A stretch of 64,000 nt of DNA, taken from Bordetella genomosp. 13 (GTDB lineage: Bacteria > Pseudomonadota > Gammaproteobacteria > Burkholderiales > Burkholderiaceae_B). The notes below the pieces were generated by a model that saw nothing but the letters and a program-made list of their open reading frames with translations, was not told the DNA's origin and searched no databases. How positions within the stretch are numbered: the first letter of the stretch is position 1; every line of letters starts with the position of its first letter. Shown piece after piece: positions 35,887 to 45,090 of the stretch. The position numbers were made by a program, and so were the translations under genes. The stretch covers positions 1-64,000 of the forward strand of contig NZ_VEHL01000004.1 in NCBI RefSeq assembly GCF_007679965.1. Reading direction: 5' to 3'.

Positions 35887-37509
35887 TCAGTGCGCGCCCG
35901 CCGCCGCCTCCGCCGCGCCGCCGTCCTTGCCGCCCTTGCTCAGCTTGGGCTTGGCGAACCACACCAGCACCGTCAGGAACAGGAAGATGATGGCCGACGC
36001 ATGGAACACGTCGGTGGCCGACAGCGTGGCGGCCTGCGTGGTGATCAGGCGATCGATCATCACCAGCGCCTGCTCGTGCGAGGCGCCCAGCGTGTGCTGG
36101 AAGACGTCCATGAAGTGGTCGAAGGCCTGTTCGCCGGGCTTGGCCACTTCGGTCAGCTGCGCATGGTGCAGGGTGGTGCGGTTCTCCCACAGCGTGGTGG
36201 CGATGGAGGTGCCGAAGGCGCCCGCGGTGAGGCGCGCGAAGTTCGACAGGCCCGATGCCGCGGGGATGCGCCAGGGCTCCAGCCCCGACAGGGTGATGGA
36301 CGTCAGCGGCACGAAGAAGGCCGCCATGGCCGCGCCCTGGATGATGGTGGGAATCATCAACCCGCGCACGTCCACGTCGGTGGTGAAGCCGGCGCGCATG
36401 AAGAACACGATGGAGAAGATGATGAACGACACCGTGACCAGCTGGCGCGGATCGCGCGTGGCCAGCAGCTTGCCCACGATGGGCGTGAGCACGATGGCCA
36501 GGATGCCCACCGGCGCCGTCACCAGCCCCGCGTAGGTGGCCGTGTAGCCCATGTTGCTCTGCAGCCAGAGCGGCAGCAGCACCACGTTGCCGAAGAACAC
36601 GCCATATGCCACGGCCAGCGTGATCGCGCCCACCGTGAAGTTGCGCAGCTTGAACAGGCGCAGGTCGACGATGGGGTGCGCGTCGGTCAGTTCCCAGATC
36701 AGGAAGAACACGAAGGCAACCACCGTGATCAGTGCCAGCAGCTGGATGGTGGAACTGGCGAACCAGTCCAGCTCCTTGCCCTTGTCCAGCATGATCTGCA
36801 TGGCGCCGACCCACACCACCAGCAGCACCAGGCCGACCTTGTCGATGGGCAGCTTGTGCGTGACGGATTCGCGGTCCTTGTAGATGGACCAGCTGATCCA
36901 GGCGGCCAGCAGGCCCACCGGCACGTTGATGTAGAAGATCCACGGCCACGTGTAGTTGTCGGAGATCCAGCCGCCCAGCAAGGGCCCGGCCACCGGCGCC
37001 ACCAGCGTGGTCATGGCCCAGATGGCCAGGGCCATGCCGGCCTTTTCCTTGGGGAAGCTGGCCAGCATCAGCGTCTGCGACAGCGGGATCATGGGGCCGG
37101 CCACCGCGCCCTGCAGCACGCGGAACAGGATCAGCGCTTCCAGCGAGGGCGAGAAACCGCACAGCCACGAGGCCAGCACGAACAGCAGGGTGGACGCCAG
37201 GAAAAGGCGCACCTGGCCGAAACGCTGCGTCAGCCAGCCAGTGAGCGGCACGGTGATGGCGTTGGCCACCGCGAACGAGGTGATCACCCACGTGCCCTGG
37301 CTGGTACTGACGCCCAGGTCGCCCGAGATGGTGGGGATGGACACGTTGGCGATGGACGTGTCCAGCACGTTCATGAACACCGCGGTGGACAGCGCCACCG
37401 AGCCCAGGATGCGCTTGGCACCCTCCAGCGGCGGGTAGCTGCGCGGCGCGGGTGGCGCGGCGGGCTTGGGCGCCGCGTCGGGGGCGGCAGCCTGGGGGGT
37501 ATCACTCAT
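35887..37509 (-). CDS. emrB: EmrB-type MFS drug exporter (DHA2, 14 TM)
   Basis: A 540-residue inner-membrane transporter of the DHA2 family. LSTAVFMNVLDTSIANVSIPTISGDLGVSTSQGTWVITSFA is the family N-terminus (motif D1), and GWISDNYTWPWIFYINVPVGL is typical of EmrB. Fourteen hydrophobic segments can be counted. With EmrA and an outer-membrane channel it expels hydrophobic drugs, uncouplers or fatty acids. It is the last gene of the operon, 13 bases after emrA. Confidence 0.95.
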   Translation of the reverse strand: MSDTPQAAAPDAAPKPAAPPAPRSYPPLEGAKRILGSVALSTAVFMNVLDTSIANVSIPTISGDLGVSTSQGTWVITSFAVANAITVPLTGWLTQRFGQVRLFLASTLLFVLASWLCGFSPSLEALILFRVLQGAVAGPMIPLSQTLMLASFPKEKAGMALAIWAMTTLVAPVAGPLLGGWISDNYTWPWIFYINVPVGLLAAWISWSIYKDRESVTHKLPIDKVGLVLLVVWVGAMQIMLDKGKELDWFASSTIQLLALITVVAFVFFLIWELTDAHPIVDLRLFKLRNFTVGAITLAVAYGVFFGNVVLLPLWLQSNMGYTATYAGLVTAPVGILAIVLTPIVGKLLATRDPRQLVTVSFIIFSIVFFMRAGFTTDVDVRGLMIPTIIQGAAMAAFFVPLTSITLSGLEPWRIPAASGLSNFARLTAGAFGTSIATTLWENRTTLHHAQLTEVAKPGEQAFDHFMDVFQHTLGASHEQALVMIDRLITTQAATLSATDVFHASAIIFLFLTVLVWFAKPKLSKGGKDGGAAEAAAGAH

Positions 37510-37522
37510 GGCAGGGCCTGGC

Positions 37523-38710
37523 TTACTGGAGATTGGCCTGGATGATCTTGGCGATCTGCTGGTCGGCGTCGTCGTGCGAGGGCTCGAAGGCGCGCGTGGA
37601 CCAGGCGGGCTCGGTGCGCGCGGCCGAGGTCAGTGCCTGGCCGTGCTCCTGGTCGGCGATGTCGACCTCGACGTTCATGGACAGGCCCACGCGCAGCGGA
37701 TGCTGCTTCAGTTCGGCCGCGTCCAGCTGGATGCGCACGGGGACGCGCTGCACCACCTTGATCCAGTTGCCGGTGGCGTTCTGCGCGGGCAGCAGCGCGA
37801 AGGCGCTGCCGGTGCCGGCGTCCAGGCCCACGATCCTGCCGTGGTACGTGACGGAATCGCCGTACAGGTCGGCCGTCAGCGTGGCGGGCTGGCCGATGCG
37901 CATCTTGCGCAACTGGCCTTCCTTGAAGTTGGCTTCGATCCACAACTGGTCCAGCGGCACCACGTTCATCAGCACCGAGCCGGGAGCGACGCGCTGGCCC
38001 ACCTGCACGCTGCGGCGCGCCACCATGCCGTCCACCGGCGCGGGCAGCACCGTGCGCGACTTGTCCAGCCAGGCTCGACGCACCGCGGCGGCGGCGTGCA
38101 GCACGTCGGGGTGGTTGGCCACGTCGGTGCCGTGCGTCAGCGCCTGGTTGGTGGCCAGTTCGGCCTGCGCGGCGGACAGCGCGGCGCGGGCCTGCGCCAG
38201 GCCCGACTGGGCCGACTTCAGCGTGGTCTGCGCGTGCAGGATCTCCTCGCCGCTGACGCCGCCCGAGCGGGCCAGGTCCTGGCGGCGCTTCAGGTCGCTC
38301 TGCGCGCGGTTCAGTTCCGCCTGGGCGCGTTCGATCTCGGCCTGGCGCACTTCCACGTTGGCCGCCAGCGAGTCGTTCTGCACGTAGCGGGTGCGGGTCT
38401 GGCGCACGCTTTGCGCCAGTTGGGCCTCGGCCTGCTGCAGCGCCACGTCGGCGTCCGCCGGATCGATGCGCACGATTGGCTGGCCGGCCTTGACGGTGTC
38501 GGTGTCGTCGGCCTCGATGGCGACCACGGTGCCGGCCACCTGCGGCGTGATCTGCACCAGGTTGCCGTGCACGTAGGCGTCGTCGGTGCTTTCGTAGTGG
38601 GAGCCGAACATCGCCCACCAGACGGCATAGGCGATGGCCAGCAGGATGAACACGCCGGCGGCGATCAGCAGCAGGCGCTTGCGCTTGGGATTGGGGGTTG
38701 CGGTAGTCAT
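37523..38710 (-). CDS. emrA: EmrA-type membrane fusion protein
   Basis: A 395-residue HlyD/EmrA adaptor. One N-terminal membrane anchor (LLLIAAGVFILLAIAYAVWWAMF), a lipoyl-like half (YVHGNLVQITPQVAGTVVAIEADDTDTVKAGQ), a long alpha-helical hairpin rich in Gln and Ala, then the second lipoyl half (APVDGMVARRSVQVGQRVAPG) and beta-barrel. It links EmrB to the outer-membrane channel across the periplasm. It lies between the channel gene and emrB. Confidence 0.95.
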   Translation of the reverse strand: MTTATPNPKRKRLLLIAAGVFILLAIAYAVWWAMFGSHYESTDDAYVHGNLVQITPQVAGTVVAIEADDTDTVKAGQPIVRIDPADADVALQQAEAQLAQSVRQTRTRYVQNDSLAANVEVRQAEIERAQAELNRAQSDLKRRQDLARSGGVSGEEILHAQTTLKSAQSGLAQARAALSAAQAELATNQALTHGTDVANHPDVLHAAAAVRRAWLDKSRTVLPAPVDGMVARRSVQVGQRVAPGSVLMNVVPLDQLWIEANFKEGQLRKMRIGQPATLTADLYGDSVTYHGRIVGLDAGTGSAFALLPAQNATGNWIKVVQRVPVRIQLDAAELKQHPLRVGLSMNVEVDIADQEHGQALTSAARTEPAWSTRAFEPSHDDADQQIAKIIQANLQ

Positions 38711-38737
38711 GACGTCGGAGAGTCGGGTCGTTCGGTA

Positions 38738-40195
38738 TCAGTGGGAAGTGGCGGCGCCGGCCTGCGGCGCTTCGGGCTGGGCCGCGCCGGCATCGGCGGC
38801 TTGGGCCGTGTCGGGCCGATAGCCGCCGCCCAGCGCATAGGCCAGGTCGGCATCGAGCTGGTAGGCCCGGGCCTGCAGGTCGGTGTCCAGGCGCGCTTGC
38901 GTCAGCACGCTCGTCTGCGCCGTGAGCACGGACAGGTAGTTGCCCATGCCGGCCTTGTAGCGCTGCACCGCGATGTCGTAGGCCGATTCGATGGCCTCGC
39001 GCGCCTGGCGCTGTTCCTGCTTCTCGCGGTCGATCAGGCGCAGCGCGTCCAGCGCGTCCGCGGTCTGCTGCACGGCGTCCAGCACGGCCTGGTTGTAGTC
39101 GGCCACGGCCAGGTCGGCGTCGGCGCGGCGGCCCGCCAGGTTGGCGTTGAGCTCGCCGCCGTGGAAGATCGGCAGCGTGATGGCCGGGCCGATGCCCGCG
39201 GTGCGCGAGGCCGCGTCCAGCAACTGGTTGGTGCCCAGCGCCTGGAATCCGGCGAAGGCCACCAGGTTGACGTTGGGATAGAACTGCGCCTTGGCCGCAT
39301 CGATCTGGCTGCGCGCGGCCTCGGCGCGCCAGCGCGCGGCGACCACGTCGGGACGGCGGCCCAGCAGGTCCAGCGGCACCGCGGCGGGCACGACGCCGGA
39401 CGGCGCCGTCAGCCTGACCGGCTGCACCGATTGCCCGCGCGCCGGGCCGGCCGCGGCCAGCGCGGCGATCTGGTTGCGCAATTGGGCGATGGTGGTCTCT
39501 TCCTGGGTCAGCTCGACGCGGGCGGCCGCCAGCAGCGACTCGGCCTGCTTGACCTCGACCTCGGTGTCCAGGCCCGCGCCCAGGCGGCCACGCGTGATGT
39601 CCAGCACGTCGGCGCGCTGCTTGAGCGTGCGCTGCAGCACCTCGCGCTGCGCGAAGCCGTTCTGCAGGTTCAGGTAGCTGCGCACCACGGCGCGCGACAG
39701 CACGTTGCGCGCGGCCTGGGCGTCGGCCGAGGCGGCATCGCGCTGCGACACCGCGGACGTCAGCAGGGCGCGGTTCTTGCCCCAGAAGTCCAGCTCGTAG
39801 GTGAAGTCCAGCGCCAGGCGGTTGTCGCTGACCACCGAGCCGCCCATGGGGGCGGGGTAGATGTAGTTCTTGGGCAGGTGCTCGCGCGACAGCGAATAAT
39901 TGCCGTCGACGCGTGGCAGCAGCGGCGCGCGCGAGCGCGACACGGCGGCGTTGGCCTGCGCCAGCCGCGCCTGGGCGGACGTCAGCGACGGATTGCTGGC
40001 CAGGGCTTCGTCGACCAGTTGGTCGAGCTGCGTGTCGCCGTAGCGGCGCCACCATTGGGCCTCGGGCCAGGCGACGTCCTGCTGGACCAGGCCCAGGCGG
40101 GCGCCGTCGAGCTGCGCGGCGGGCGGCGCGGCCGGATCCATCAGTGCGCAGCCGCCGAGCGCAAGCATCAGAGTCGTGAGGAGTAAGCGTTTCAT
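38738..40195 (-). CDS. Outer-membrane efflux lipoprotein (NodT/OprM family)
   Basis: A 485-residue TolC-superfamily channel. The N-terminus MKRLLLTTLMLALGGCALMD has a lipobox (Cys16). EAQWWRRYGDTQLDQLVDEALASNPSL and the long heptad-rich repeats are typical of NodT-family efflux channels. It completes the tripartite pump with EmrA and EmrB. A palindromic operator (40233-40244) lies 38 bases before the start, so the pump genes have their own MarR-controlled promoter. Confidence 0.93.
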   Translation of the reverse strand: MKRLLLTTLMLALGGCALMDPAAPPAAQLDGARLGLVQQDVAWPEAQWWRRYGDTQLDQLVDEALASNPSLTSAQARLAQANAAVSRSRAPLLPRVDGNYSLSREHLPKNYIYPAPMGGSVVSDNRLALDFTYELDFWGKNRALLTSAVSQRDAASADAQAARNVLSRAVVRSYLNLQNGFAQREVLQRTLKQRADVLDITRGRLGAGLDTEVEVKQAESLLAAARVELTQEETTIAQLRNQIAALAAAGPARGQSVQPVRLTAPSGVVPAAVPLDLLGRRPDVVAARWRAEAARSQIDAAKAQFYPNVNLVAFAGFQALGTNQLLDAASRTAGIGPAITLPIFHGGELNANLAGRRADADLAVADYNQAVLDAVQQTADALDALRLIDREKQEQRQAREAIESAYDIAVQRYKAGMGNYLSVLTAQTSVLTQARLDTDLQARAYQLDADLAYALGGGYRPDTAQAADAGAAQPEAPQAGAATSH

Positions 40196-40232
40196 TCTGA
40201 CGAAAAGCTGAAAGTATTTGACTGATCTGTAA

Positions 40233-40244
40233 TTGCCTAGGCAA
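40233..40244. promoter_or_regulatory. MarR/EmrR operator before the efflux genes
   Basis: TTGCCTAGGCAA is a perfect 12-base palindrome; with flanks the minus strand reads TAGTTGCCTAGGCAATTA. The half-site TAGTTGCCTAG recurs in the promoter of the MarR gene (40799-40827). It lies between the MarR gene and the outer-membrane channel gene. Confidence 0.8.
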
Positions 40245-40311
40245 CTATATGCTGATAAAAAACGGATGACTTTGACAGCCGTACCGGCGGCAGGGTCATC
40301 CGTTGCGGGTG

Positions 40312-40788
40312 TCAGGTGCCATTGGCCAGCATGCGCCGCAACAGATGGCGCAACTGGCAGACCTCTTCGGGCGAGAAGCCGCGCAGGTGGTGATTGAGCA
40401 CCTTGGCGATGTAGGCGGGAATCTGCCGGCCCTTTTCCTTGCCGCTGTCCGTCAGTTCGATGCGGATGACGCGCCGGTCTTCCAGGCTGCGGGTGCGGCG
40501 CACCAGGCCCTTGGCCTCGAGGCGGTCAAGCGTGCGGGTCATGGCGCCGGTGTCCACGCCGTTGAGGCGGGCCAGCTCGGCCGGCGTGTCGGCGCGGCCC
40601 TTGCACAGCAGGGCCAGGGGCCGCCATTGCATGGCCGTGAGCTCCAGCGGCGCCATTTCCTGGTCGAGCATGCGGTTCATCGAGTGGAACACCTGCTTGA
40701 TGAGAAAGCCGGTGTTGTCGTCGCTGAGGTTCTGGCTGTCGCTGCGGTAGTGCTGGACGCCGTCGGAAGGGGAGCGGGATTCGGTCAT
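40312..40788 (-). CDS. emrR: MarR/EmrR-family repressor of the efflux operon
   Basis: A 158-residue MarR-type regulator. The winged helix lies at about residues 50-115 (MQWRPLALLCKGRADTPAELARLNGVDTGAMTRTLDRLEAKGLV) and the wing is RTRSLEDRRVIRIELT. EmrR-type proteins repress efflux genes and are released by small phenolic or hydrophobic ligands. The ATG at 40788 is preferred over a TTG four codons upstream. Its own promoter contains the operator half-site between -35 and -10, so it should repress itself as well as the pump genes. Confidence 0.92.
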   Translation of the reverse strand: MTESRSPSDGVQHYRSDSQNLSDDNTGFLIKQVFHSMNRMLDQEMAPLELTAMQWRPLALLCKGRADTPAELARLNGVDTGAMTRTLDRLEAKGLVRRTRSLEDRRVIRIELTDSGKEKGRQIPAYIAKVLNHHLRGFSPEEVCQLRHLLRRMLANGT

Positions 40789-40798
40789 GATGGTCGCC

Positions 40799-40827
40799 AA
40801 TATATCTGACTAGGCAACTACTGTAAA
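40799..40827 (-). promoter_or_regulatory. Promoter of emrR with embedded operator
   Basis: On the minus strand TTTACA (40822-40827) and TATATT (40799-40804) are separated by exactly 17 bases, and the spacer contains TAGTTGCCTAG-TCA, nearly the same as the operator at 40233-40244. A repressor bound there would block RNA polymerase. The -10 lies 11 bases from the start codon, so the leader is very short. Confidence 0.8.
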
Positions 40828-40860
40828 TGCAGGGGTTTGCGCCCCAAGCCACACCGGCAG

Positions 40861-41721
40861 TCAGTGGGCCGGCTTCCTCAGCCCCGACCACACGATGGCC
40901 GCCACGATCAGCACGCCGCCCGCGATCATGCGCACGGTGGGCTGCTGGCCGAACAGCACCCAGGCGAAGGCGATGGCGTAGACGGGTTCCAGCGCGATCA
41001 CCAGGCCGGCGCTGCGCGCGTTCAGGCGCGTCAGGCTGGACACGAACAGATAGTGCGACAGGCCCGTGCAGAATACGCCCAGCAGCGCCAGCCACATCCA
41101 GTCCAGGGCGCTGACGGTCGGCAGGTGCACGGCCGCGGCGGGCAGCAGCGCCAGCGCCACCACGATGTTCTGGCAGCAGGCCACCTGCATGGCGTCGATG
41201 CCGGCGGCCGAGCGCCGGTTCATCAGGGCCAGCAGGGCGAAGCACAGGCCGGACAGCAGGCCCCAGGCCAGGCCCACCGTGCCCTGGTCGGCCAGGTCGA
41301 ACGAGGGCGTGACCAGCACCAGCCCGGCCGTGACCAGAGCCAGCACGGCCCATTCCGCCGCGCGCACCTTTTCGCGGAACACCAGGCCCTCCAGCAGCGT
41401 GATGAAGGCCGGGAAGCTGGCGAAGCCCAGCGTGGCGATGGCGATGCCGCCCACCTTGACCGAGATGAAGAACGTGACCCAGTGGGCGGCCAGCAGCAGG
41501 CCGGCCAGGATCAGTCCCGTCAGTTGCGCCGGCGCCAGCGGGCTGAGCAGCCGGCGTCGCTGCAGGCGCGCGAAGAAGGCCAGCGCCACCACGGCGAACA
41601 GCGCCCGGCCCAGCGTGATGACGCTGGCGCTGGCGTGGATCAATTCGCCGAACACGCCGGTCAGGCCGAACAGCACGGCGGCGAAGTGGATCTGGATCAG
41701 GGCGGAGCGGTGGGCGGTCAT
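40861..41721 (-). CDS. EamA-family DMT transporter
   Basis: A 286-residue inner-membrane protein with ten hydrophobic segments arranged as two EamA repeats (FAAVLFGLTGVFGEL... and VGLAWGLLSGLCFALLALMNRR...). The drug/metabolite transporter superfamily exports amino acids and other metabolites; the substrate here is unknown. It lies 72 bases before emrR on the same strand and is divergent from a second EamA gene. Confidence 0.9.
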   Translation of the reverse strand: MTAHRSALIQIHFAAVLFGLTGVFGELIHASASVITLGRALFAVVALAFFARLQRRRLLSPLAPAQLTGLILAGLLLAAHWVTFFISVKVGGIAIATLGFASFPAFITLLEGLVFREKVRAAEWAVLALVTAGLVLVTPSFDLADQGTVGLAWGLLSGLCFALLALMNRRSAAGIDAMQVACCQNIVVALALLPAAAVHLPTVSALDWMWLALLGVFCTGLSHYLFVSSLTRLNARSAGLVIALEPVYAIAFAWVLFGQQPTVRMIAGGVLIVAAIVWSGLRKPAH

Positions 41722-41844
41722 GGAGGAGGCGGCGGCGGAAGACTGTCTTGGCGAGGCGGCGCGCGGCGCGGCGCATGGTCCGCATCGGCGAAAAGATGGC
41801 GCCCCGCGCGCGGCGAGCGGGCGGGCAAACTATAAAATGATCGC

Positions 41845-42804
41845 ATGAATCCATCCGCCGAGTCCGTGCCCGCCCGCTTCCTGCGCACCCCTTCCACGCA
41901 GCGGCTGGCGGGTTTCCTGCTGGCGTCGCTGGGCGCGATCCTGTTCGCGGGCAAGGCGATCGTCGTCAAGCTGACCTACCGCTACGGCATCGACGCCGTC
42001 ACGTTGATCGCCTTCCGCATGCTGTTCGCGCTGCCGTTCTTCGCCGCCATCGCGTGGTGGCAATCGCGCCGGGCCACGCGCGGCGAGCTGCCGCTGCTGA
42101 CCGTGCGCGAGCGCCTGAAGATCTGCCTGCTGGGCCTGTTGGGCTACTACTTCTCCAGCTTCATGGACTTCATCGGCCTGCGCTACGTGTCGGCGGGGCT
42201 GGAGCGGCTGATACTGTTCCTGTCGCCCTCGATGGTGGTGCTGCTGTCGGCGGCATGGTTCAAGCGTCCCGTGCTGCGGCGCCAGTGGATCGCGATGGGG
42301 CTGTCGTACCTGGGCGTGGTGCTGGTGTTCGCGCACGACCTGGGCCAGAACGCCGGGTCCGATGTCGTGACAGGGTCTTTCTTCGTTTTCCTCTCGGCCC
42401 TCAGCTATGCTGTCTACCTGATCAGCTCGGGCGAGATCGTCAAGCGCGTCGGCGCCACCCGGCTGGTGGCCTATGCCATGACGGTGTCGTGCGTGGCCTG
42501 CCTGGTGCAGTTCGCGGTGGTGCATCCCGTCTCGCTGCTGTTCTCCCAGCCCGCCGGCGTCTACGGCTATTCCATCATCCACGCCACCCTCAACACGGTG
42601 GTGCCGGTGTTCATGCTGATGTGGGGCGTGGTGCTCATCGGCGCGCCCACGGCGGCGCTGCTGGGCATGCTGGGGCCGGTGTCCGTGCTGTTCCTGGCGG
42701 CCTGGTTCCTGGACGAGCCCATCACGCTGTGGCAGTTGGCCGGCACGGTGCTGGTGCTGGGCGGCGTGCTCGTGCTGTCGGGCCGCAGCCGGCGCGTGGG
42801 CTAG
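41845..42804 (+). CDS. EamA-family DMT transporter
   Basis: A 319-residue inner-membrane protein with ten hydrophobic segments (LAGFLLASLGAILFAGKAIVVKL near the N-terminus; FMLMWGVVLIGAPTAALLGMLGPV in the second repeat). The substrate is unknown. The ATG has no clear ribosome binding site, and TATAAA at 41831-41836 ends only eight bases before it, so the mRNA may be leaderless. It is not closely similar to the divergent EamA gene beyond family features. Confidence 0.9.
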   Translation: MNPSAESVPARFLRTPSTQRLAGFLLASLGAILFAGKAIVVKLTYRYGIDAVTLIAFRMLFALPFFAAIAWWQSRRATRGELPLLTVRERLKICLLGLLGYYFSSFMDFIGLRYVSAGLERLILFLSPSMVVLLSAAWFKRPVLRRQWIAMGLSYLGVVLVFAHDLGQNAGSDVVTGSFFVFLSALSYAVYLISSGEIVKRVGATRLVAYAMTVSCVACLVQFAVVHPVSLLFSQPAGVYGYSIIHATLNTVVPVFMLMWGVVLIGAPTAALLGMLGPVSVLFLAAWFLDEPITLWQLAGTVLVLGGVLVLSGRSRRVG

Positions 42805-42886
42805 GTCTGTTTTTTTCGCGCGTGGTCCCCTCGGGCCGGCCGCGCGCTTCGATGCTTACACTCATTGAACAAGAAAGGAGGCCGGC

Positions 42887-43876
42887 ATGGCCAGCAAGCT
42901 CGTCAAGGCAATCCGTATCGAACAGCACGGCGGACCGGAAGTCCTGAAGGTCGCCGAGGTCGAGGTGCCGGCGCCGGCGCCCAATGAAGTCACCATCCGC
43001 CAGCACGCGGTCGGCCTGAACTTCATCGACATCTACTACCGCACCGGCCTGTATCCGCATCCGCTGCCGCACGGCCTGGGCTTCGAGGCCGCCGGCGTGG
43101 TCGAGGCCGTCGGCGCCGAGGTGGGCCACCTGAAGGTGGGCGATCGCGTGGCGTACGGCCAGAGCCCGCTGGGCGCCTATGCCGAGGCCCGCAACGTGCC
43201 GGCCGCGCAGGTCGTCAAGCTGCCGCGCGGCGTCGAGTTCGACGATGCCGCGGCGCTGATGCTCAAGGGCCTGACGGTGCAGTACCTGTTCCGCCAGACC
43301 TACCGCCTGCAGGGCGGCGAGACCATCCTGTTCCACGCGGCCGCCGGCGGCGTGGGCCTGATCGCCTGCCAATGGGCGAAGGCGCTGGGCGTGAAGCTGA
43401 TCGGCACGGTGTCCAGCCCCGAGAAGGCCGAGCTGGCCCGCGCCAACGGCGCCTGGGAGACCATCGACTATTCGCACGAAAACGTCGTCGAGCGCGTGCT
43501 GGAGCTGACCAAGGGCAAGAAAGTGCCGGTGGTGTACGACGGCGTGGGCAAGGACACCTGGGAAACCTCGCTGGACTGCCTGGAGCCGCGCGGCCTGATG
43601 GTCAGCTTCGGCAATGCCTCGGGCCCGGTCACGGGCGTGAACGTGGGCCAGCTCAACCAGAAGGGCTGCCTGTACCTGACGCGCCCGTCGCTGGGCCTGC
43701 ACGTCAACACGCCGGAGAAGCTGAAGGCCGCTGCCGACGAGATGTTCGGCCTGGTCACCAAGAAGAAGATCAAGGTCCGCATCGACCAGCGTTACACGCT
43801 GGAGCAGGCGGGCGACGCGCAGGCCGCGCTGGCCGCGCGCAAGACCACCGGCGCCACCGTGCTGACGCTGGGTTGA
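42887..43876 (+). CDS. qor: Zinc-independent quinone oxidoreductase
   Basis: A 329-residue medium-chain dehydrogenase/reductase. GLNFIDIYYRTGLYPHPLPHGLGFEAAGVVEAVG, LMLKGLTVQYLFRQTY and ILFHAAAGGVGLIACQWAKALG (NADPH site) are characteristic of QOR-type NADPH:quinone oxidoreductase; zinc ligands of alcohol dehydrogenases are absent. It likely reduces quinones or reactive enones. AGGAGG precedes the ATG. Confidence 0.93.
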   Translation: MASKLVKAIRIEQHGGPEVLKVAEVEVPAPAPNEVTIRQHAVGLNFIDIYYRTGLYPHPLPHGLGFEAAGVVEAVGAEVGHLKVGDRVAYGQSPLGAYAEARNVPAAQVVKLPRGVEFDDAAALMLKGLTVQYLFRQTYRLQGGETILFHAAAGGVGLIACQWAKALGVKLIGTVSSPEKAELARANGAWETIDYSHENVVERVLELTKGKKVPVVYDGVGKDTWETSLDCLEPRGLMVSFGNASGPVTGVNVGQLNQKGCLYLTRPSLGLHVNTPEKLKAAADEMFGLVTKKKIKVRIDQRYTLEQAGDAQAALAARKTTGATVLTLG

Positions 43877-43920
43877 TCCCTACGGCGTGATCCGCGGCGG
43901 TGGCATGCGCCGCCGCGGGC

Positions 43921-43948
43921 CCGCTTGCAGCGCGCCGCTTGCAGCGCG
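43921..43948 (+). repeat. 14-bp tandem duplication
   Basis: CCGCTTGCAGCGCG occurs twice in direct succession (43921-43934 and 43935-43948) between the quinone oxidoreductase gene and the following terminator. It is short and has no evident function. Confidence 0.8.
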
Positions 43949-43960
43949 CCGCAAAAGCAT

Positions 43961-43999
43961 CGGGCCGGACTGCGTTGCGCAGTCCGGCCCGTTCTTTTT
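43961..43999. terminator. Terminator between convergent qor and htpX
   Basis: CGGGCCGGACTGC - GTTGC - GCAGTCCGGCCCG, a perfect 13-bp stem (43961-43973 with 43979-43991), followed by TTCTTTTTC. It ends the qor transcript and, weakly, the htpX transcript. Confidence 0.9.
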
Positions 44000-44058
44000 C
44001 AGCAAGCTTTTCGATGGCATGCGCTGGCCGCGCAGGCGGCCAGCGCATGCCGGGCGTA

Positions 44059-44937
44059 TCAGCCCATGCGGCCCTGCAGCGCCGCGATGCGGTTCTGGAT
44101 GGGCGGGTGCGACGCGAACAGCGCGGCGATGCCACCCTTGCCGGCGATGCCCGAGGCCTGGAAGGACTTGGGCAGATCGCCCGGCTCCAGCCCGCCAAGG
44201 CGGGCCAGCGCGCGGATCATCGGTTCGCGCGAACCCATCAGGTGGGCCGAGCCCGCGTCGGCGCGGTATTCGCGCTGGCGCGAGAACCAGGCCACGATGA
44301 CCGAGGCCAGGATGCCGAAGATGATTTCACAGACCAGCACGGTGATGTAGTAGCCGGGGCCCACGCCGCGCTCGTTCTTGAAGACCGCCTTGTCGATGAA
44401 ATAGCCCACCAGGCGCGCCAGGAACACCACGAACGTGTTGACCACGCCCTGGATCAGGGTGAGCGTGACCATGTCGCCGTTGGCGATGTGGGCGACCTCG
44501 TGGCCCAGCACCGCGGCCACTTCCTCTTCGGTCATGCTGTCCAGCAGGCCGGTGGACACGGCGACCAGGGAGTCGTTCTTGAAGGCGCCGGTGGCGAACG
44601 CGTTGGCCTCGCCCTCGTAGATGGCCACTTCGGGACGGCCGATGCCGGCGCGGTCGGCCAACTGGTGCACGGTTTCCACCAGCCAGGCCTCGCGGTGGTT
44701 GGCGGGCGCGTTGGGATCGATGACCCGCGCGCCGGTGCTCCACTTGGCCATGGGCTTGCTGATGAGCAGCGAGATGATGGCGCCCGTGAAGCCGACCACC
44801 ACCGAGAACACCAGCAGCGCCTGCATGTTGATGCCCTGGGCGGTGATGTAGCGATCGACCCCCAGGATACGCAGCGTGGCCGACAGCACGACCATGACTG
44901 CGAGGTTGGTGATGACGAACAGGAAAATGCGCTTCAT
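44059..44937 (-). CDS. htpX: Membrane zinc metalloprotease HtpX
   Basis: 292 residues, normal length. Two N-terminal membrane segments ([23 protein letters not shown] and the next), the zinc motif [13 protein letters not shown], and the downstream [11 protein letters not shown] with the third ligand. HtpX degrades damaged inner-membrane proteins. GAGGA precedes the ATG. A clear sigma-70 type promoter lies upstream (45042-45069), leaving a leader of about 97 bases. Confidence 0.96.
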   Translation of the reverse strand: MKRIFLFVITNLAVMVVLSATLRILGVDRYITAQGINMQALLVFSVVVGFTGAIISLLISKPMAKWSTGARVIDPNAPANHREAWLVETVHQLADRAGIGRPEVAIYEGEANAFATGAFKNDSLVAVSTGLLDSMTEEEVAAVLGHEVAHIANGDMVTLTLIQGVVNTFVVFLARLVGYFIDKAVFKNERGVGPGYYITVLVCEIIFGILASVIVAWFSRQREYRADAGSAHLMGSREPMIRALARLGGLEPGDLPKSFQASGIAGKGGIAALFASHPPIQNRIAALQGRMG

Positions 44938-45041
44938 GTTTCTTGTATTCCTCTGCGAGCGGTATGACCTGGTTTGACGGCCTCCCTGGCGCCGGGTTCC
45001 CCGCGGAACCCTGGCGTACAGGGGCTGGCCTTTCGAGGGGG

Positions 45042-45069
45042 AGTATAGTATCGCTTTCCCTTATTTCAA
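45042..45069 (-). promoter_or_regulatory. Promoter of htpX
   Basis: On the minus strand TTGAAA (45064-45069), a 16-base spacer, and TATACT (45042-45047). It points to htpX, with an expected start near 45035. It does not have the C-rich -10 of heat-shock sigma-32 promoters. Confidence 0.75.
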
Positions 45070-45090
45070 TATTCCCCGGCGGTTGGCCCC

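Noticed and set aside
43921-43948. Mobile-element signature from the 14-bp tandem repeat
   Set aside because: Only two copies, no flanking inverted repeats and no transposase; simple slippage explains it.
44938-45090. Heat-shock (sigma-32) promoter for htpX
   Set aside because: CTCGAAA and CCCCTGTA occur but are only six bases apart, too close for sigma-32; a sigma-70 type promoter with correct spacing is present instead.
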